64,000 bases of DNA from NCBI RefSeq assembly GCF_018128065.1, contig NZ_CP072359.1:434001-498000 (forward strand), in the 5' to 3' direction. Below, in pieces: positions 8,769-17,000 of this stretch. The position numbers were made by a program, and so were the translations under genes. Position 1 is the first letter of the stretch. The number at the start of each line of letters is the position of its first letter. Under the pieces are notes generated by a model. That model had not been told where the DNA came from. It saw only the letters and a list, made by a program, of their open reading frames with translations, and did not search any database. The stretch comes from Prevotella melaninogenica (lineage in GTDB: Bacteria > Bacteroidota > Bacteroidia > Bacteroidales > Bacteroidaceae).

Positions 8769-9236
8769 ATGACAACAACAAAGAAAGAACTTTCTTACTT
8801 CCGTTTGAAGTTAGAGAACTACCTCAGTGAGCATTTCCCCGAAATGCTGGGTGATAAACCATTCATAACGTCAAGAGCCGATGAAGCCCTTACTGTCTAC
8901 TGTGATGCAGTAGCACAAGGCTTTTCTCATCCAGAGGCAGAGGTAATGGCAAGCGAAGTTCTGTATCAAGGACTGCATTTCTCCAAGTACGACACCCTTG
9001 TTTCTGTCTTAGAGAATGAGTTCGAGAAAGAACTCCCTTCTCCTCTTCCAGAAAGACTAACACCAATACTTTTGAAGAATAAGGCTGTGCAAAGCGTTTT
9101 CGACAAGTATGAACTGACAGACGACTTTGGCGCAACGCCAGAGTATGAGAAACTCTACACCGAACTGACAGGGACAATCGTTCTGATCATCGAGGTTAAT
9201 GGTCTGCCAACCGTTGATAGTGAGAACATGACTTGA
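8769..9236 (+). CDS. DUF1896-family mobile-element protein
   Basis: A 155-residue acidic, soluble protein. Its pattern (ELSYFRLKLENYLSEHFPE.., ADEALTVYCDAVAQGFSHPEAEVMASEVLYQGL) is that of DUF1896, a family found almost only on Bacteroidetes conjugative transposons close to the integrase. No catalytic motif or membrane segment is seen, and no biochemical role is established. It follows the integrase by 25 bases and is likely in the same transcript. Confidence 0.8.
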   Translation: MTTTKKELSYFRLKLENYLSEHFPEMLGDKPFITSRADEALTVYCDAVAQGFSHPEAEVMASEVLYQGLHFSKYDTLVSVLENEFEKELPSPLPERLTPILLKNKAVQSVFDKYELTDDFGATPEYEKLYTELTGTIVLIIEVNGLPTVDSENMT

Positions 9237-9374
9237 TGTAACACCATCGGGAGTTTTTGTAGTGTCAAGAGCCAAGATAACTATTCTTCCCCGCACACCA
9301 AGAGTTTGAACAAACACTTGGCTTTGTGAGGAAGAGTATCTTGTAACTGCTCTTGAACTATTAAAAGCTCCGAT

Positions 9375-9722
9375 ATGAATACAATCATCATGAATCAAGA
9401 CGTGCACACACCTGCCTTCATCAAGGCAGACGTATCGAACAAAACCGAGAGGAACAGGCAGCAGCCGACTTCTCCCAAGCAAGTCCGCCACTTCGGTTGG
9501 ACACGCTTCATCGAACTCACTATCCTGCTTTCTATCGTTATCGGTGCCATTTGGCTTATCTCGAAGATTGTAACGCCGCAAGTCGTAACTGCCGTCTCTG
9601 TCATTGCAGGTTTTCTGATACTGCGCTTTATTGTCAGAGTCATTCTCCAAGTTACCTTTACGCTGCTAAAATACATATTTTGGATTGCCTTTCTCGGTGC
9701 AATTTTGCTCTGCTTGCTTTGA
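9375..9722 (+). CDS. Small membrane protein, unknown function
   Basis: The 115-residue product has a hydrophilic N-terminus of about 45 residues and then two or three long hydrophobic segments (residues about 48-70, 72-92 and 93-114). I recognise no family. The start at 9375 is supported by continuation of the integrase-side gene order and a sensible membrane topology, although a second ATG lies ten codons in. The 138 bases before it hold no other gene. It may be an accessory membrane protein of the element. Confidence 0.6.
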   Translation: MNTIIMNQDVHTPAFIKADVSNKTERNRQQPTSPKQVRHFGWTRFIELTILLSIVIGAIWLISKIVTPQVVTAVSVIAGFLILRFIVRVILQVTFTLLKYIFWIAFLGAILLCLL

Positions 9723-9740
9723 GCAATAAAAGGAATAACT

Positions 9741-9772
9741 TTTGTTTATTTCTATGAAACTATGTACCTTTG
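9741..9772 (+). promoter_or_regulatory. Well-formed Bacteroidetes promoter with a structured leader
   Basis: TTTG (9741-9744) and TACCTTTG (9765-9772) are spaced by 20 bases, a near-ideal -33/-7 pair. The expected transcript starts near 9779, folds at 9781-9825 (TGTAG..CTACA outer stem, CCACTGGAC with GTTCAATGG inner stem) and then meets a short reading frame. Confidence 0.65.
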
Positions 9773-9833
9773 CATTCCTTGTAGTTCCCACTGGACAATA
9801 AAGTTCAATGGATAAAAGCTACAGGTTAAAATT

Positions 9834-9872
9834 ATGAAGATACATAATATTAGACATCTCTATTCTTTTTAG
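9834..9872 (+). CDS. Possible 12-codon leader peptide
   Basis: An ATG followed by eleven sense codons and TAG (MKIHNIRHLYSF) sits between a leader hairpin and a later terminator-like hairpin, under a good promoter. The layout is that of a translational or transcriptional attenuator. No resistance or other obvious structural gene follows within several hundred bases, so this could equally be chance. Confidence 0.3.
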   Translation: MKIHNIRHLYSF

Positions 9873-10066
9873 ACCTTATGGAATAGAGCTCTGTCTCAAA
9901 ATCTCAAAAAGGTCCAGTGTTGTTAGAACAAGCCTGTACATGTTCGTGCGTATACACGTTTTCGCCTTGGCAAGTGGGAGTTTGTAAGAGAGCATTGTAG
10001 AAGTTACCCTAAAAGGTAATATGTTTAGTCCTATCAGCCTTGCCAGCTGATGGGCGGTTTTTATCG
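9873..10066 (+). other. Leader region without a recognised gene
   Basis: Between the short peptide and the hairpin at 10067 no convincing coding frame is present on either strand. The segment belongs to the transcript from the promoter at 9741-9772 and may be an untranslated leader or a small RNA. Confidence 0.3.
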
Positions 10067-10101
10067 GGTGGTTATCTCGCATATTGAGATAGCCACCTTT
10101 T
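10067..10101 (+). terminator. Hairpin terminator of the leader transcript
   Basis: Twelve-base arms 10067-10078 and 10086-10097 pair with one G-T wobble around a seven-base loop, followed by TTTT. It could end the short transcript from 9779. Confidence 0.65.
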
Positions 10102-10200
10102 CTATTTTCCACTACGAGCGTTGCACTTTTGCTTCTTTTCCAATGCTCCACGATATGCGATGACAAGGAGACGGATGCTGTTCCCTTTTTATCCGCAAAG

Positions 10201-10317
10201 GTAGTACGGGGCTTGTGGCTTTCAAAAGGTCTGTGCCGCTTGGTTTGTCTGGAAAATCTCCACACCTACGGGTTGTATTTTCCGCCAAAACCTTGTGCAA
10301 GCCCGCCCCGCTACCTC
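10201..10317. repeat. 117-nt imperfect inverted repeat, likely structured RNA
   Basis: The ends (GTAGTACGGGGCTTG and CAAGCCCGCCCCGCTAC) are near-complementary, as are internal segments at about 10238-10257 and 10276-10296 (GGAAAAT with ATTTTCC at the core). Together they can form one long, bulged hairpin just before the next gene. Reading it as protein (an upstream extension of the 10380 gene) gives unconvincing sequence. Confidence 0.4.
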
Positions 10318-10379
10318 TATTTTGCTACAAAAAGGAATCAGCATACTCCGATCTTTGGACGCATAAAAAAAATGTCGCT

Positions 10380-10811
10380 ATGGATAAGCAAAAAGTAAAT
10401 ACAACATCTTCGATGAACAGAAAAGGATATAGCTCCTCCTCTCATTACCGCATTAACCCTACGGCTGAAAAGAGTGAGCAAGTGTTGGCAATTAAGTTTG
10501 TACAATGGGACGTACTCCCTTTGGAGAGCCTTTGTAATAGCAAAGTATATCTCCTGCGTGTGAAACTCAATCGTGGCGAGTGTATGAGCCGTGAGGAAAA
10601 GAATTGGCTATGTGAGGCGGTGAACTCAAACACCTATTTCCGCACAGCCGTTCCCCTACAAGGCTATCGCTTTGACTTCTTTGACGTACTGAAGAAATAC
10701 CTTGTCAATCAGTACGGACAATGGACAGAGTTTTACGCACCCGACAGAACAAGCCTAAGAGCCTACCTATATGGGCGTATCAATCAAATAGTAGAAATCC
10801 CAAAATACTAA
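10380..10811 (+). CDS. Conserved hypothetical ICE protein upstream of PcfK/PcfJ
   Basis: About 143 residues from the ATG at 10380 (MDKQKVNTTSS..); another ATG at 10413 (MNRKGYSSS..) is a possible start. The frame is open farther upstream, but that part overlaps the long hairpin and looks non-coding. The protein is soluble, basic and without recognised catalytic motifs. Proteins like it are common just before PcfK/PcfJ genes on Bacteroidetes conjugative elements, but I know no function. It ends six bases before the next gene, so both are cotranscribed. Confidence 0.7.
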   Translation: MDKQKVNTTSSMNRKGYSSSSHYRINPTAEKSEQVLAIKFVQWDVLPLESLCNSKVYLLRVKLNRGECMSREEKNWLCEAVNSNTYFRTAVPLQGYRFDFFDVLKKYLVNQYGQWTEFYAPDRTSLRAYLYGRINQIVEIPKY

Positions 10812-10816
10812 GCAAT

Positions 10817-12514
10817 ATGAAAGGAACAGAACATTTCACACGGACAATAGCCGAGTATCTCAATCAGCGTGCTATGACAGACCCCTTGTTTGCCCCTAAC
10901 TTGATGAAACCGAACAAGAATATTGAGGAGTGCATCACCTACATTCTTAATGAAGTGCAGAAAAGCGGTTGCAACGGCTTTGATGATGATGAAATCTTCT
11001 CTATGGCTGTTCACTACTATGATGAGGACGATATAGAGGTGGGTAAGGCTATTTCTTGCCAAGTTGCCGTTAATCACATTGTAGAACTCACGGAGGAAGA
11101 AAAAGCTGAAGCAAGGCAGAAAGCCATTAAGCAATATCAGCGTGAAGAACTTGCAAAGATACAGAGCCGTAACGCACGAGTGAAGAAGACTGAGAATACA
11201 ACAACCCAAGTACAACCATCCTTATTCGATTTTAAGCCTATGAAACCGAGAAACAAGTTTGAGAAAGCAGTACTTGCAGAGAGCAAGCACCTTCTCCCGA
11301 TAACCAAGCAACAAAGCAAGTGGGCATTCCGTGAGTGCATAGACCACTTTGCCTACCGCTTGCCAAAAGGTCGCACCACTTGTATGGATTGTGGGCATAG
11401 TTGGATAATGAACAAACATAGAGAAACTTGCACTTGCCCTCATTGTAGGGCAAAGTTGCAGGTCAAGGAAACATACGAGCGCAAGTTGCAGCAGAAGCAG
11501 TATTTCACCCTACTTACCACTTGTGGAGAGTTTCAAGTATTACGTATGTTCCTACTTATTGTGGGTATGGAAAAAGGTTACAAAGCACAAACTTCAATCA
11601 TTGAGATTGGGCAATATTGGTGGAATATGCAGGGACGAAAAGCTATGGTTGCCATACAGAGGGTTTTGGGACACTATGTTGATACCTTTTCCTATTATAG
11701 TCCTATGGCGATACGCAACGATAATGAAGCCTATCAGCATATTGCCTACTCACCGATATATCCGAAGTTCAAGGTTACAGACATACTTCGTAGAAATGGT
11801 TTTAAGGATAATTTCTATGGCATCGTGCCTACCCAGCTTATTCCTGCATTGCTCACAGACAGCCGAGTGGAAACATTGCTAAAGGCTGGTCGTATAGACC
11901 ACTTACGTTACTTTCTTGGCAACAAGAGAACTTTTGAAGAACTATGGCAGTCCTACAAGATTGCAGTCCGTAAGGGTTATGATATTACAGATATTTCCCT
12001 TTGGAGTGATTATGTAGATACACTTAGAAGATTAGGCAAGGATATTCATAATCCAAAATATTTATGCCCCACAGACCTTAAAGGCGAACACGACCGCAGA
12101 TACGAGGAACTTCTCAGACAGCGTGAAAGAGAGGAAATAGAACAGAAGCAAAAGAAGGCAATGGAAGACGAAAAACGTTTCAAGGAACTCAAATCAAAAT
12201 TTTTCGGTATCTGTTTCACGGACGGCACTATCCAAGTCCACGTATTGGAGAGCGTGCAGGAACATTTGGAGGAGGGAGCAACCATGCACCATTGCGTATT
12301 CTCCAACGAATATTATCTTAAAGAGGACTCACTTATCCTATCGGCTACCATTGAGGGCAAGCGGATAGAAACCATTGAAGTATCTTTACGAACTTTGGAA
12401 GTGGTGCAAAGTCGTGGGGTGTGCAACAAGAATACAGAATACCACGAGCAGATAGTAAACCTTGTCAACGCTAATCGAGGACTTATAAGCCGAAGAATGA
12501 AAGCAACCGCATAA
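10817..12514 (+). CDS. PcfK-PcfJ fusion protein
   Basis: One uninterrupted frame of 565 residues from ATG 10817 joins what are normally two neighbouring genes. Residues 1 to about 140 are PcfK-like (KGTEHFTRTIAEYLNQRA.., KSGCNGFDDDEIFSMAVHYYDED, ending in SLFDF). From the internal MKPRNKFEKAVLAESKHLLP onward it is PcfJ-like, with a zinc-ribbon (CMDCGHSW.., CTCPHCRAKL) and the C-terminal block around MHHCVFSNEYYLKEDS and QSRGVCNKNTEYHEQI. PcfJ and PcfK are named after genes of the enterococcal pCF10 plasmid; in Bacteroidetes ICEs their role is unknown, though zinc-ribbon proteins suggest nucleic-acid contact. No stop separates the two halves. Confidence 0.85.
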   Translation: MKGTEHFTRTIAEYLNQRAMTDPLFAPNLMKPNKNIEECITYILNEVQKSGCNGFDDDEIFSMAVHYYDEDDIEVGKAISCQVAVNHIVELTEEEKAEARQKAIKQYQREELAKIQSRNARVKKTENTTTQVQPSLFDFKPMKPRNKFEKAVLAESKHLLPITKQQSKWAFRECIDHFAYRLPKGRTTCMDCGHSWIMNKHRETCTCPHCRAKLQVKETYERKLQQKQYFTLLTTCGEFQVLRMFLLIVGMEKGYKAQTSIIEIGQYWWNMQGRKAMVAIQRVLGHYVDTFSYYSPMAIRNDNEAYQHIAYSPIYPKFKVTDILRRNGFKDNFYGIVPTQLIPALLTDSRVETLLKAGRIDHLRYFLGNKRTFEELWQSYKIAVRKGYDITDISLWSDYVDTLRRLGKDIHNPKYLCPTDLKGEHDRRYEELLRQREREEIEQKQKKAMEDEKRFKELKSKFFGICFTDGTIQVHVLESVQEHLEEGATMHHCVFSNEYYLKEDSLILSATIEGKRIETIEVSLRTLEVVQSRGVCNKNTEYHEQIVNLVNANRGLISRRMKATA

Positions 12515-12541
12515 AGTATGAACCATTAAATTATCAGAGAT

Positions 12542-12796
12542 ATGAAAACAGAGATTGAAAACATCATCTATAACTATGCAGATGAGATACCGCATATTCT
12601 CATTAGGGTTATCAACGCAATAACCCTATCCGACAGCAAAGAGGAGTTAAGGTCAGCTATCAACAAAATAGCTGAAGAAACAGAACTTGACAAGTTCTTT
12701 GCATACGGTTATGGCGCACATCACTTTTGGCTCAAACACCGCAAATTATCCAATGGAGAGCCAAAGGAATACAGATTATTAAAGGTTGAATTTTAA
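12542..12796 (+). CDS. Small hypothetical protein
   Basis: An 84-residue, mainly helical protein with no recognised motif. It follows the PcfK-PcfJ gene by 27 bases and precedes the next small gene by four bases, so it belongs to the same operon. The compact spacing and clean frame support a real gene; the function is unknown. Confidence 0.6.
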   Translation: MKTEIENIIYNYADEIPHILIRVINAITLSDSKEELRSAINKIAEETELDKFFAYGYGAHHFWLKHRKLSNGEPKEYRLLKVEF

Positions 12797-12800
12797 GATT

Positions 12801-13061
12801 ATGAAGAAGAAAGTTTACAGAATACGGACGCAATACATTTTCGAGGGAGTGTTTGATGTGGTTGCGGAGAACAAAGAAGAAGCACGGCAAAAAATCCTGC
12901 AAAATTGTGGGCTAGTCATGGGTGGAAGCATTCACAGCACTTTGCCCGATGATGAGATAAATTTTTCGAGCAATGCTCTCAACAACTCGTGGACTTTTGA
13001 CAGACATCCCAACAAACGAATAGACAGAATAACGAAAGTGCAAAAATATCCTTCTGAATAA
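12801..13061 (+). CDS. Small hypothetical protein
   Basis: Eighty-six residues from ATG 12801 (MKKKVYRIRTQYIFEGVFDVVAENKEEAR..); an upstream in-frame start would overlap the previous gene's end and is less likely. The N-terminal half resembles small alpha-beta proteins of the element's accessory region with the pattern VFDVVAENKEEARQ. No catalytic residues are evident. It is the last gene of the left-hand plus-strand operon and is followed at once by a terminator. Confidence 0.6.
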   Translation: MKKKVYRIRTQYIFEGVFDVVAENKEEARQKILQNCGLVMGGSIHSTLPDDEINFSSNALNNSWTFDRHPNKRIDRITKVQKYPSE

Positions 13062-13068
13062 TAGCAAG

Positions 13069-13102
13069 AGCCACGTAAATTGAGAATTGCGTGGCTTCTT
13101 TT
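13069..13102 (+). terminator. Intrinsic terminator of the left operon
   Basis: Arms AGCCACG (13069-13075) and CGTGGCT (13090-13096), with AATT/AATT pairing inside, are followed by a T-rich run. It starts eight bases after the last stop codon of the plus-strand operon. Confidence 0.8.
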
Positions 13103-13176
13103 CTTTCTCTTTGAACGAGTAGGCGACCAAAGAAAAGAAGCAAAAGAAAGTCGCAGGAAATATCTTTTAAAGTCCT

Positions 13177-14283
13177 TTAATTTTGATAGTCGGCATTATC
13201 TATTATTTCAATATCATCTGACAATACTTTTGTAAATGAATTATCTACAATTAAGAAAAATTTCAGATTTATTGTAGCTGTGTCAGATGCCGCCATATAA
13301 TGCTTATTCCAATCATTGTCCCAAACCTGAGGTAATTCTTCTTCATCCATGCACATTGCATCTGCCTTAAATAAAAAGAAATCAAAAGTACATTCTACAT
13401 TGACAGTATACTCAATTACAACTTCATTTTCTGATATTTGTCGTACTTCATCTAATTTAATTTCAGGCTTTCCTATTTCTACCACAGAGGGATTTTCAAA
13501 TTCCTGCCTAAACGGACTATTCTCGTAATCAAATTGTCGATATAATAAAAATTTATCTAAACGCTGTTCAGTTTCATGAATAATATTAATATCTGCATAG
13601 CTACCATGGGATTGAAAATCATCTTTGATTTTTTGAAGGATTTTTTGTTTGGGCTTAGCAAACTTCTTAATGAACACATCAATATTCTCTACAACTTCAA
13701 CATGATCTTCATTTATATTTAATTTAGACAAATCTTCTCGCAAATCAGGATGTAGATCACCTTCTAAGCAAAAGTCCTTATGATTCTTGTTTATAAACAC
13801 CACTTGTGGCATATCGAACAAATCATTAGGTTTAGTGCATATTGTAAGGAGACTCTCCCATATAAGAGCATCTCGATACCCTTTCCCACTTTCTTGAAAA
13901 GGCCTTTTACGAGCAAGGTCGCGACTTACTAAATCTTTGTGAGAAGTAGAAGGATATGGTATAATATTTATATTTAGACGCCTAATTTGAGCATAAAAAA
14001 ATTTGGCATATTCTTCTTTTTCTTTTGTGATAACATCAATTGATTTTTGAGACAAATTCACTTTTTTGTCAGTCAATCTTTCAAAGTCGGAAAAAACTTT
14101 ATCTATTTTCGTTTTACAATCTTGTATTTTTTCGCAATATTTATTTATAGACTCATCTATAACTACTGCAGGAATGTAAATTGTAGCCCCTATAGATTTT
14201 GCTGATTCGCATAAATCTTTAATTTTAGCTCCATTCAAATGAAAATCGCTATAAATAATATTTGTATCTAATACTACTTTCAT
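13177..14283 (-). CDS. PIN-domain protein (DUF4935-like)
   Basis: A 368-residue protein whose first 180 residues form a PIN-like nuclease domain. The acidic residues in place are D6 (VVLDTNIIY), E44 (VVIDESINKY), D138 (YRDALIWE) and D170 (INKNHKDF), the usual four metal-binding positions. The remainder, rich in beta strands, has no recognised fold. PIN domains usually cleave RNA; large ones like this are found in defence islands. It lies behind the HamB-like gene on the same strand but is separated by 415 bases and a terminator, so it is probably an independent unit. No antitoxin gene is next to it. Confidence 0.75.
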   Translation of the reverse strand: MKVVLDTNIIYSDFHLNGAKIKDLCESAKSIGATIYIPAVVIDESINKYCEKIQDCKTKIDKVFSDFERLTDKKVNLSQKSIDVITKEKEEYAKFFYAQIRRLNINIIPYPSTSHKDLVSRDLARKRPFQESGKGYRDALIWESLLTICTKPNDLFDMPQVVFINKNHKDFCLEGDLHPDLREDLSKLNINEDHVEVVENIDVFIKKFAKPKQKILQKIKDDFQSHGSYADINIIHETEQRLDKFLLYRQFDYENSPFRQEFENPSVVEIGKPEIKLDEVRQISENEVVIEYTVNVECTFDFFLFKADAMCMDEEELPQVWDNDWNKHYMAASDTATINLKFFLIVDNSFTKVLSDDIEIIDNADYQN

Positions 14284-14626
14284 AAATTATATTTTCTGCA
14301 AAGTTACTACTTTTTTTAACTTAATATTGTTTTATTCTTACTTACTAATTATCTAATGTATAAAAGCTGAAGTTTGATAAATTGTCGCTTTATTAACTCT
14401 TTTACGATTTTCCCTTATAACAACAGAAAGGGACAAATTCGCAGTAGATACTTCTATCCTCAGCTCTACCTCTTAATTCCCTTACAGAAATTTATATTCA
14501 ACTTAGCAGAGCGTAACAGTTACCCATAAAGAACAACAGACAGACCAAAGTAGTCGACAGCCTTACAGACCGTGAGCTTCAGGCGGACAAAGAAAGGAGC
14601 AAAGAAACCCCTATGAAAAAATCTCG
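14284..14626. other. Gene-free spacer between the PIN gene and hamB
   Basis: No coding frame stands out here. The part next to the PIN gene should hold that gene's promoter: the minus strand reads TAACTTTG just upstream of its start (14301-14308 region). Confidence 0.35.
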
Positions 14627-14663
14627 TTACTTTTGACAGTGAGTTGAGACGGCTCAAAAGTAA
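14627..14663 (-). terminator. Hairpin terminator of the hamAB operon
   Basis: TTACTTTTGA (14627-14636) and TCAAAAGTAA (14654-14663) are perfectly complementary; on the minus strand the stem is followed closely by TTTTTT. It lies 36 bases after the stop codon of the helicase gene. Confidence 0.65.
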
Positions 14664-14698
14664 TAAAAAGCCATTATCCCAAATTTCTTTTATAGCGA

Positions 14699-16999
14699 TT
14701 ATATAAATCTATTTATCACAGTTCTGTCTTCTTCTGGCACATTAATTATAGAGGGTTTGAAAGTGATTTGCCTTTCATCTATGTCTTCAATATGCTCTCC
14801 TAAGACTTCAATATCCTCATAACTCATTCCATAACGTAACATCCAAATATATCGTTCATTATCTGTTCCATATTTAATATACTTTGCCAATTTAAGAGCT
14901 CTCTCATCGTGATTTGACAAATAGTATTTTTTCAATGCTGCATAATACACATCACTCAGCTTAAAGCCTATTAGTTTGTCCAAATAATCATATGTATCAT
15001 AAACGATGGAATCGTAATCAACATCTCGTGCAAGGGTCTTCGCATCAAATAAAGGATAACGTTTCAGCATCTTATCAGGAATATCGTGAAATCCAACCAA
15101 GTAGTTAACAAATATTCTATTTGTATCTTTTCCCTGTCTTTCTCTTTGTTCCCGTTCTTTTGTTTTGCTTGCATAAGAATATCTATACCAGCAGATATTC
15201 TTAAATGTTTTCCCATAAACGCGCCATAACATTATTTTGATAGCAGTCGATAATACATCTCTCTCAGCATCTACTAGACTTCTGCCGAGATACATTTCAT
15301 ACAATATTATGAAATACTCATACAAATCGAGCTTACATTTCAAATCACTACTGATTTCATTTATACCAATAAGAGTATTATCTGGAAATACTAAATCTAA
15401 AAGCCTATTTACTATATCATGAACTTCATTACTTTCCATTTTCTGTAGTTCACTTTTTGTTAGGTTGTAGTCATCAGAAAATGTGCCATTTAGTATGGCA
15501 TCCTTAAAAGTGTTATAATCATCATCATGTGTAGTTTCTTTTTCAAGTGCAGAGACGTCGTCAAGGATTTCATTCTGAAGCATTATTTTTCTAAATTTTG
15601 ACATCGTAGATGAATTAATAATAACATACCCAAAATCAAAATCCAAATCTGTTGTAGAACGACCTGCTCTTCCTATAAGATTCTTAACCGACAATGGCTT
15701 ACTTCCTTCAAGTCTATCCAAAAACACAATATCAAAAGGCATATTGATACCTTGTTCCAATGTTGATGTAGCAAAGCACAAACGGCAAAAACCAGACTTT
15801 GTGAATTTCTCTATTATAATTCTTGTTTGTAAAGGAAGAGAACCATGATGTATAACAATACCTCTTCTTAGCAAAGATAACATTTGTGAAAAATAATTTT
15901 TATTTGCAACAGTATCTCCTCCTGTATATCTTTTCAGATTATCGAGATAAATATCAACATCTTCTATATTCAAATCTGCGCAAAGATTAATGTATTTCTC
16001 AAATTTATTGAGAAATGACTTGTTGAGAATGGAAGATTTTGACACATAAAACAAAATGGATTTACCATTACAAATGGCTGTCTCTATAGGATCGCCTTCG
16101 TATAAAACTTTTGTTTTTCCCATTAAATCTTTTTCCACTCCGAAATGATAGAATCTCCCCTCATCCATACACATGAATAACTGTCCAACATTTTTCTGTT
16201 CATATCGAAATGCTTTAGATGTCTCTTCATTAAAATGATTTTTCTTTATCTGGGAGTCTGGATTGGCTACAAATGGATGAGCAAAAACAAATTTTGCCTC
16301 TGGAAAAGATTTTTGGCATCGTCTCACTATACTATCAAAATACAACCCTCGCTTACTTTCCTCGTCGCTTAATTGTGCCTCGTCAAATAAGAAAAGTTCC
16401 ACATTAAAATCTTCGTATTTAAATAGTTCCCGACACCTTTCTGGAGTTACAATAAAGATATTGCGATTTGCCTTTCTTGTGTTTATCTTATCAATAAATG
16501 TAAGGATATTTACACTCTTATCAGTAATAGAACTATTAAGTTTAATATAAAACTCATTTATCAATGCCCTCGACGGAACGATAATTACAACATCGCGTTG
16601 AGATTCTTTTATTAGATTTAAAAAGACATACGATTTACCAGTACTTGTTGGCGCAGAGAAACTAAAACACTTATTATTCGATATATTATGTACTATATTT
16701 GCTTGAACAGGTGTGTATAAATGGGCAAATTCTTCCCAGATACAATCACGGTATAAAGAAAAAACCTTGGATTTAAGCGAATTAGATTCTGCCCCTTTGT
16801 AGAAAGCTCCTATATAGTTGAGTATTGATTTCTTATATTTTTCAAAAACGTCTTTCTGGTAAAGGGATAGATATGAAAGGATCTCCATATCAGATATATT
16901 TGTTGGTCCGTTAGTATATATCCGATTTACAACGAAAGAGACAATCTCTTCAATGTTCTCTCCGTTTTTTATTTTATATATTAAGTTTTCCATTATCAT
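14699..16999 (-). CDS. hamB: Hachiman HamB-like superfamily 2 helicase
   Basis: A 766-residue SF2 helicase. Walker A is APTSTGKS (residues 116-123), the DEAD-box equivalent is DEAQ (206-209), and the second RecA domain has TSTLEQGINMPFD and the arginine finger block IGRAGR (442-447). The C-terminal 300 residues are helical and family-specific. It starts one base after the upstream nuclease-like gene ends, so the two are translated together. This gene pair matches Hachiman (HamA with HamB), also known from E. coli as AbpA/AbpB, an anti-phage system in which HamB senses or scans DNA and releases HamA. Size is slightly below typical HamB. An ATG two codons in is an alternative start. Confidence 0.82.
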   Translation of the reverse strand: MIMENLIYKIKNGENIEEIVSFVVNRIYTNGPTNISDMEILSYLSLYQKDVFEKYKKSILNYIGAFYKGAESNSLKSKVFSLYRDCIWEEFAHLYTPVQANIVHNISNNKCFSFSAPTSTGKSYVFLNLIKESQRDVVIIVPSRALINEFYIKLNSSITDKSVNILTFIDKINTRKANRNIFIVTPERCRELFKYEDFNVELFLFDEAQLSDEESKRGLYFDSIVRRCQKSFPEAKFVFAHPFVANPDSQIKKNHFNEETSKAFRYEQKNVGQLFMCMDEGRFYHFGVEKDLMGKTKVLYEGDPIETAICNGKSILFYVSKSSILNKSFLNKFEKYINLCADLNIEDVDIYLDNLKRYTGGDTVANKNYFSQMLSLLRRGIVIHHGSLPLQTRIIIEKFTKSGFCRLCFATSTLEQGINMPFDIVFLDRLEGSKPLSVKNLIGRAGRSTTDLDFDFGYVIINSSTMSKFRKIMLQNEILDDVSALEKETTHDDDYNTFKDAILNGTFSDDYNLTKSELQKMESNEVHDIVNRLLDLVFPDNTLIGINEISSDLKCKLDLYEYFIILYEMYLGRSLVDAERDVLSTAIKIMLWRVYGKTFKNICWYRYSYASKTKEREQRERQGKDTNRIFVNYLVGFHDIPDKMLKRYPLFDAKTLARDVDYDSIVYDTYDYLDKLIGFKLSDVYYAALKKYYLSNHDERALKLAKYIKYGTDNERYIWMLRYGMSYEDIEVLGEHIEDIDERQITFKPSIINVPEEDRTVINRFI

Positions 17000-17000
17000 T

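Noticed and set aside
9057-9650. Long minus-strand frame covering DUF1896 and the small membrane protein
   Set aside because: It overlaps two better supported plus-strand genes and has no recognisable motif.
9741-10101. tetQ or ermF resistance leader with its gene
   Set aside because: No antibiotic-resistance gene follows; only the leader-like layout is present, so a resistance function is not claimed.
10215-10379. Upstream extension of the protein at 10380-10811
   Set aside because: The extension lies in the long inverted repeat and its sequence looks like translated RNA structure, with better starts at 10380 or 10413.
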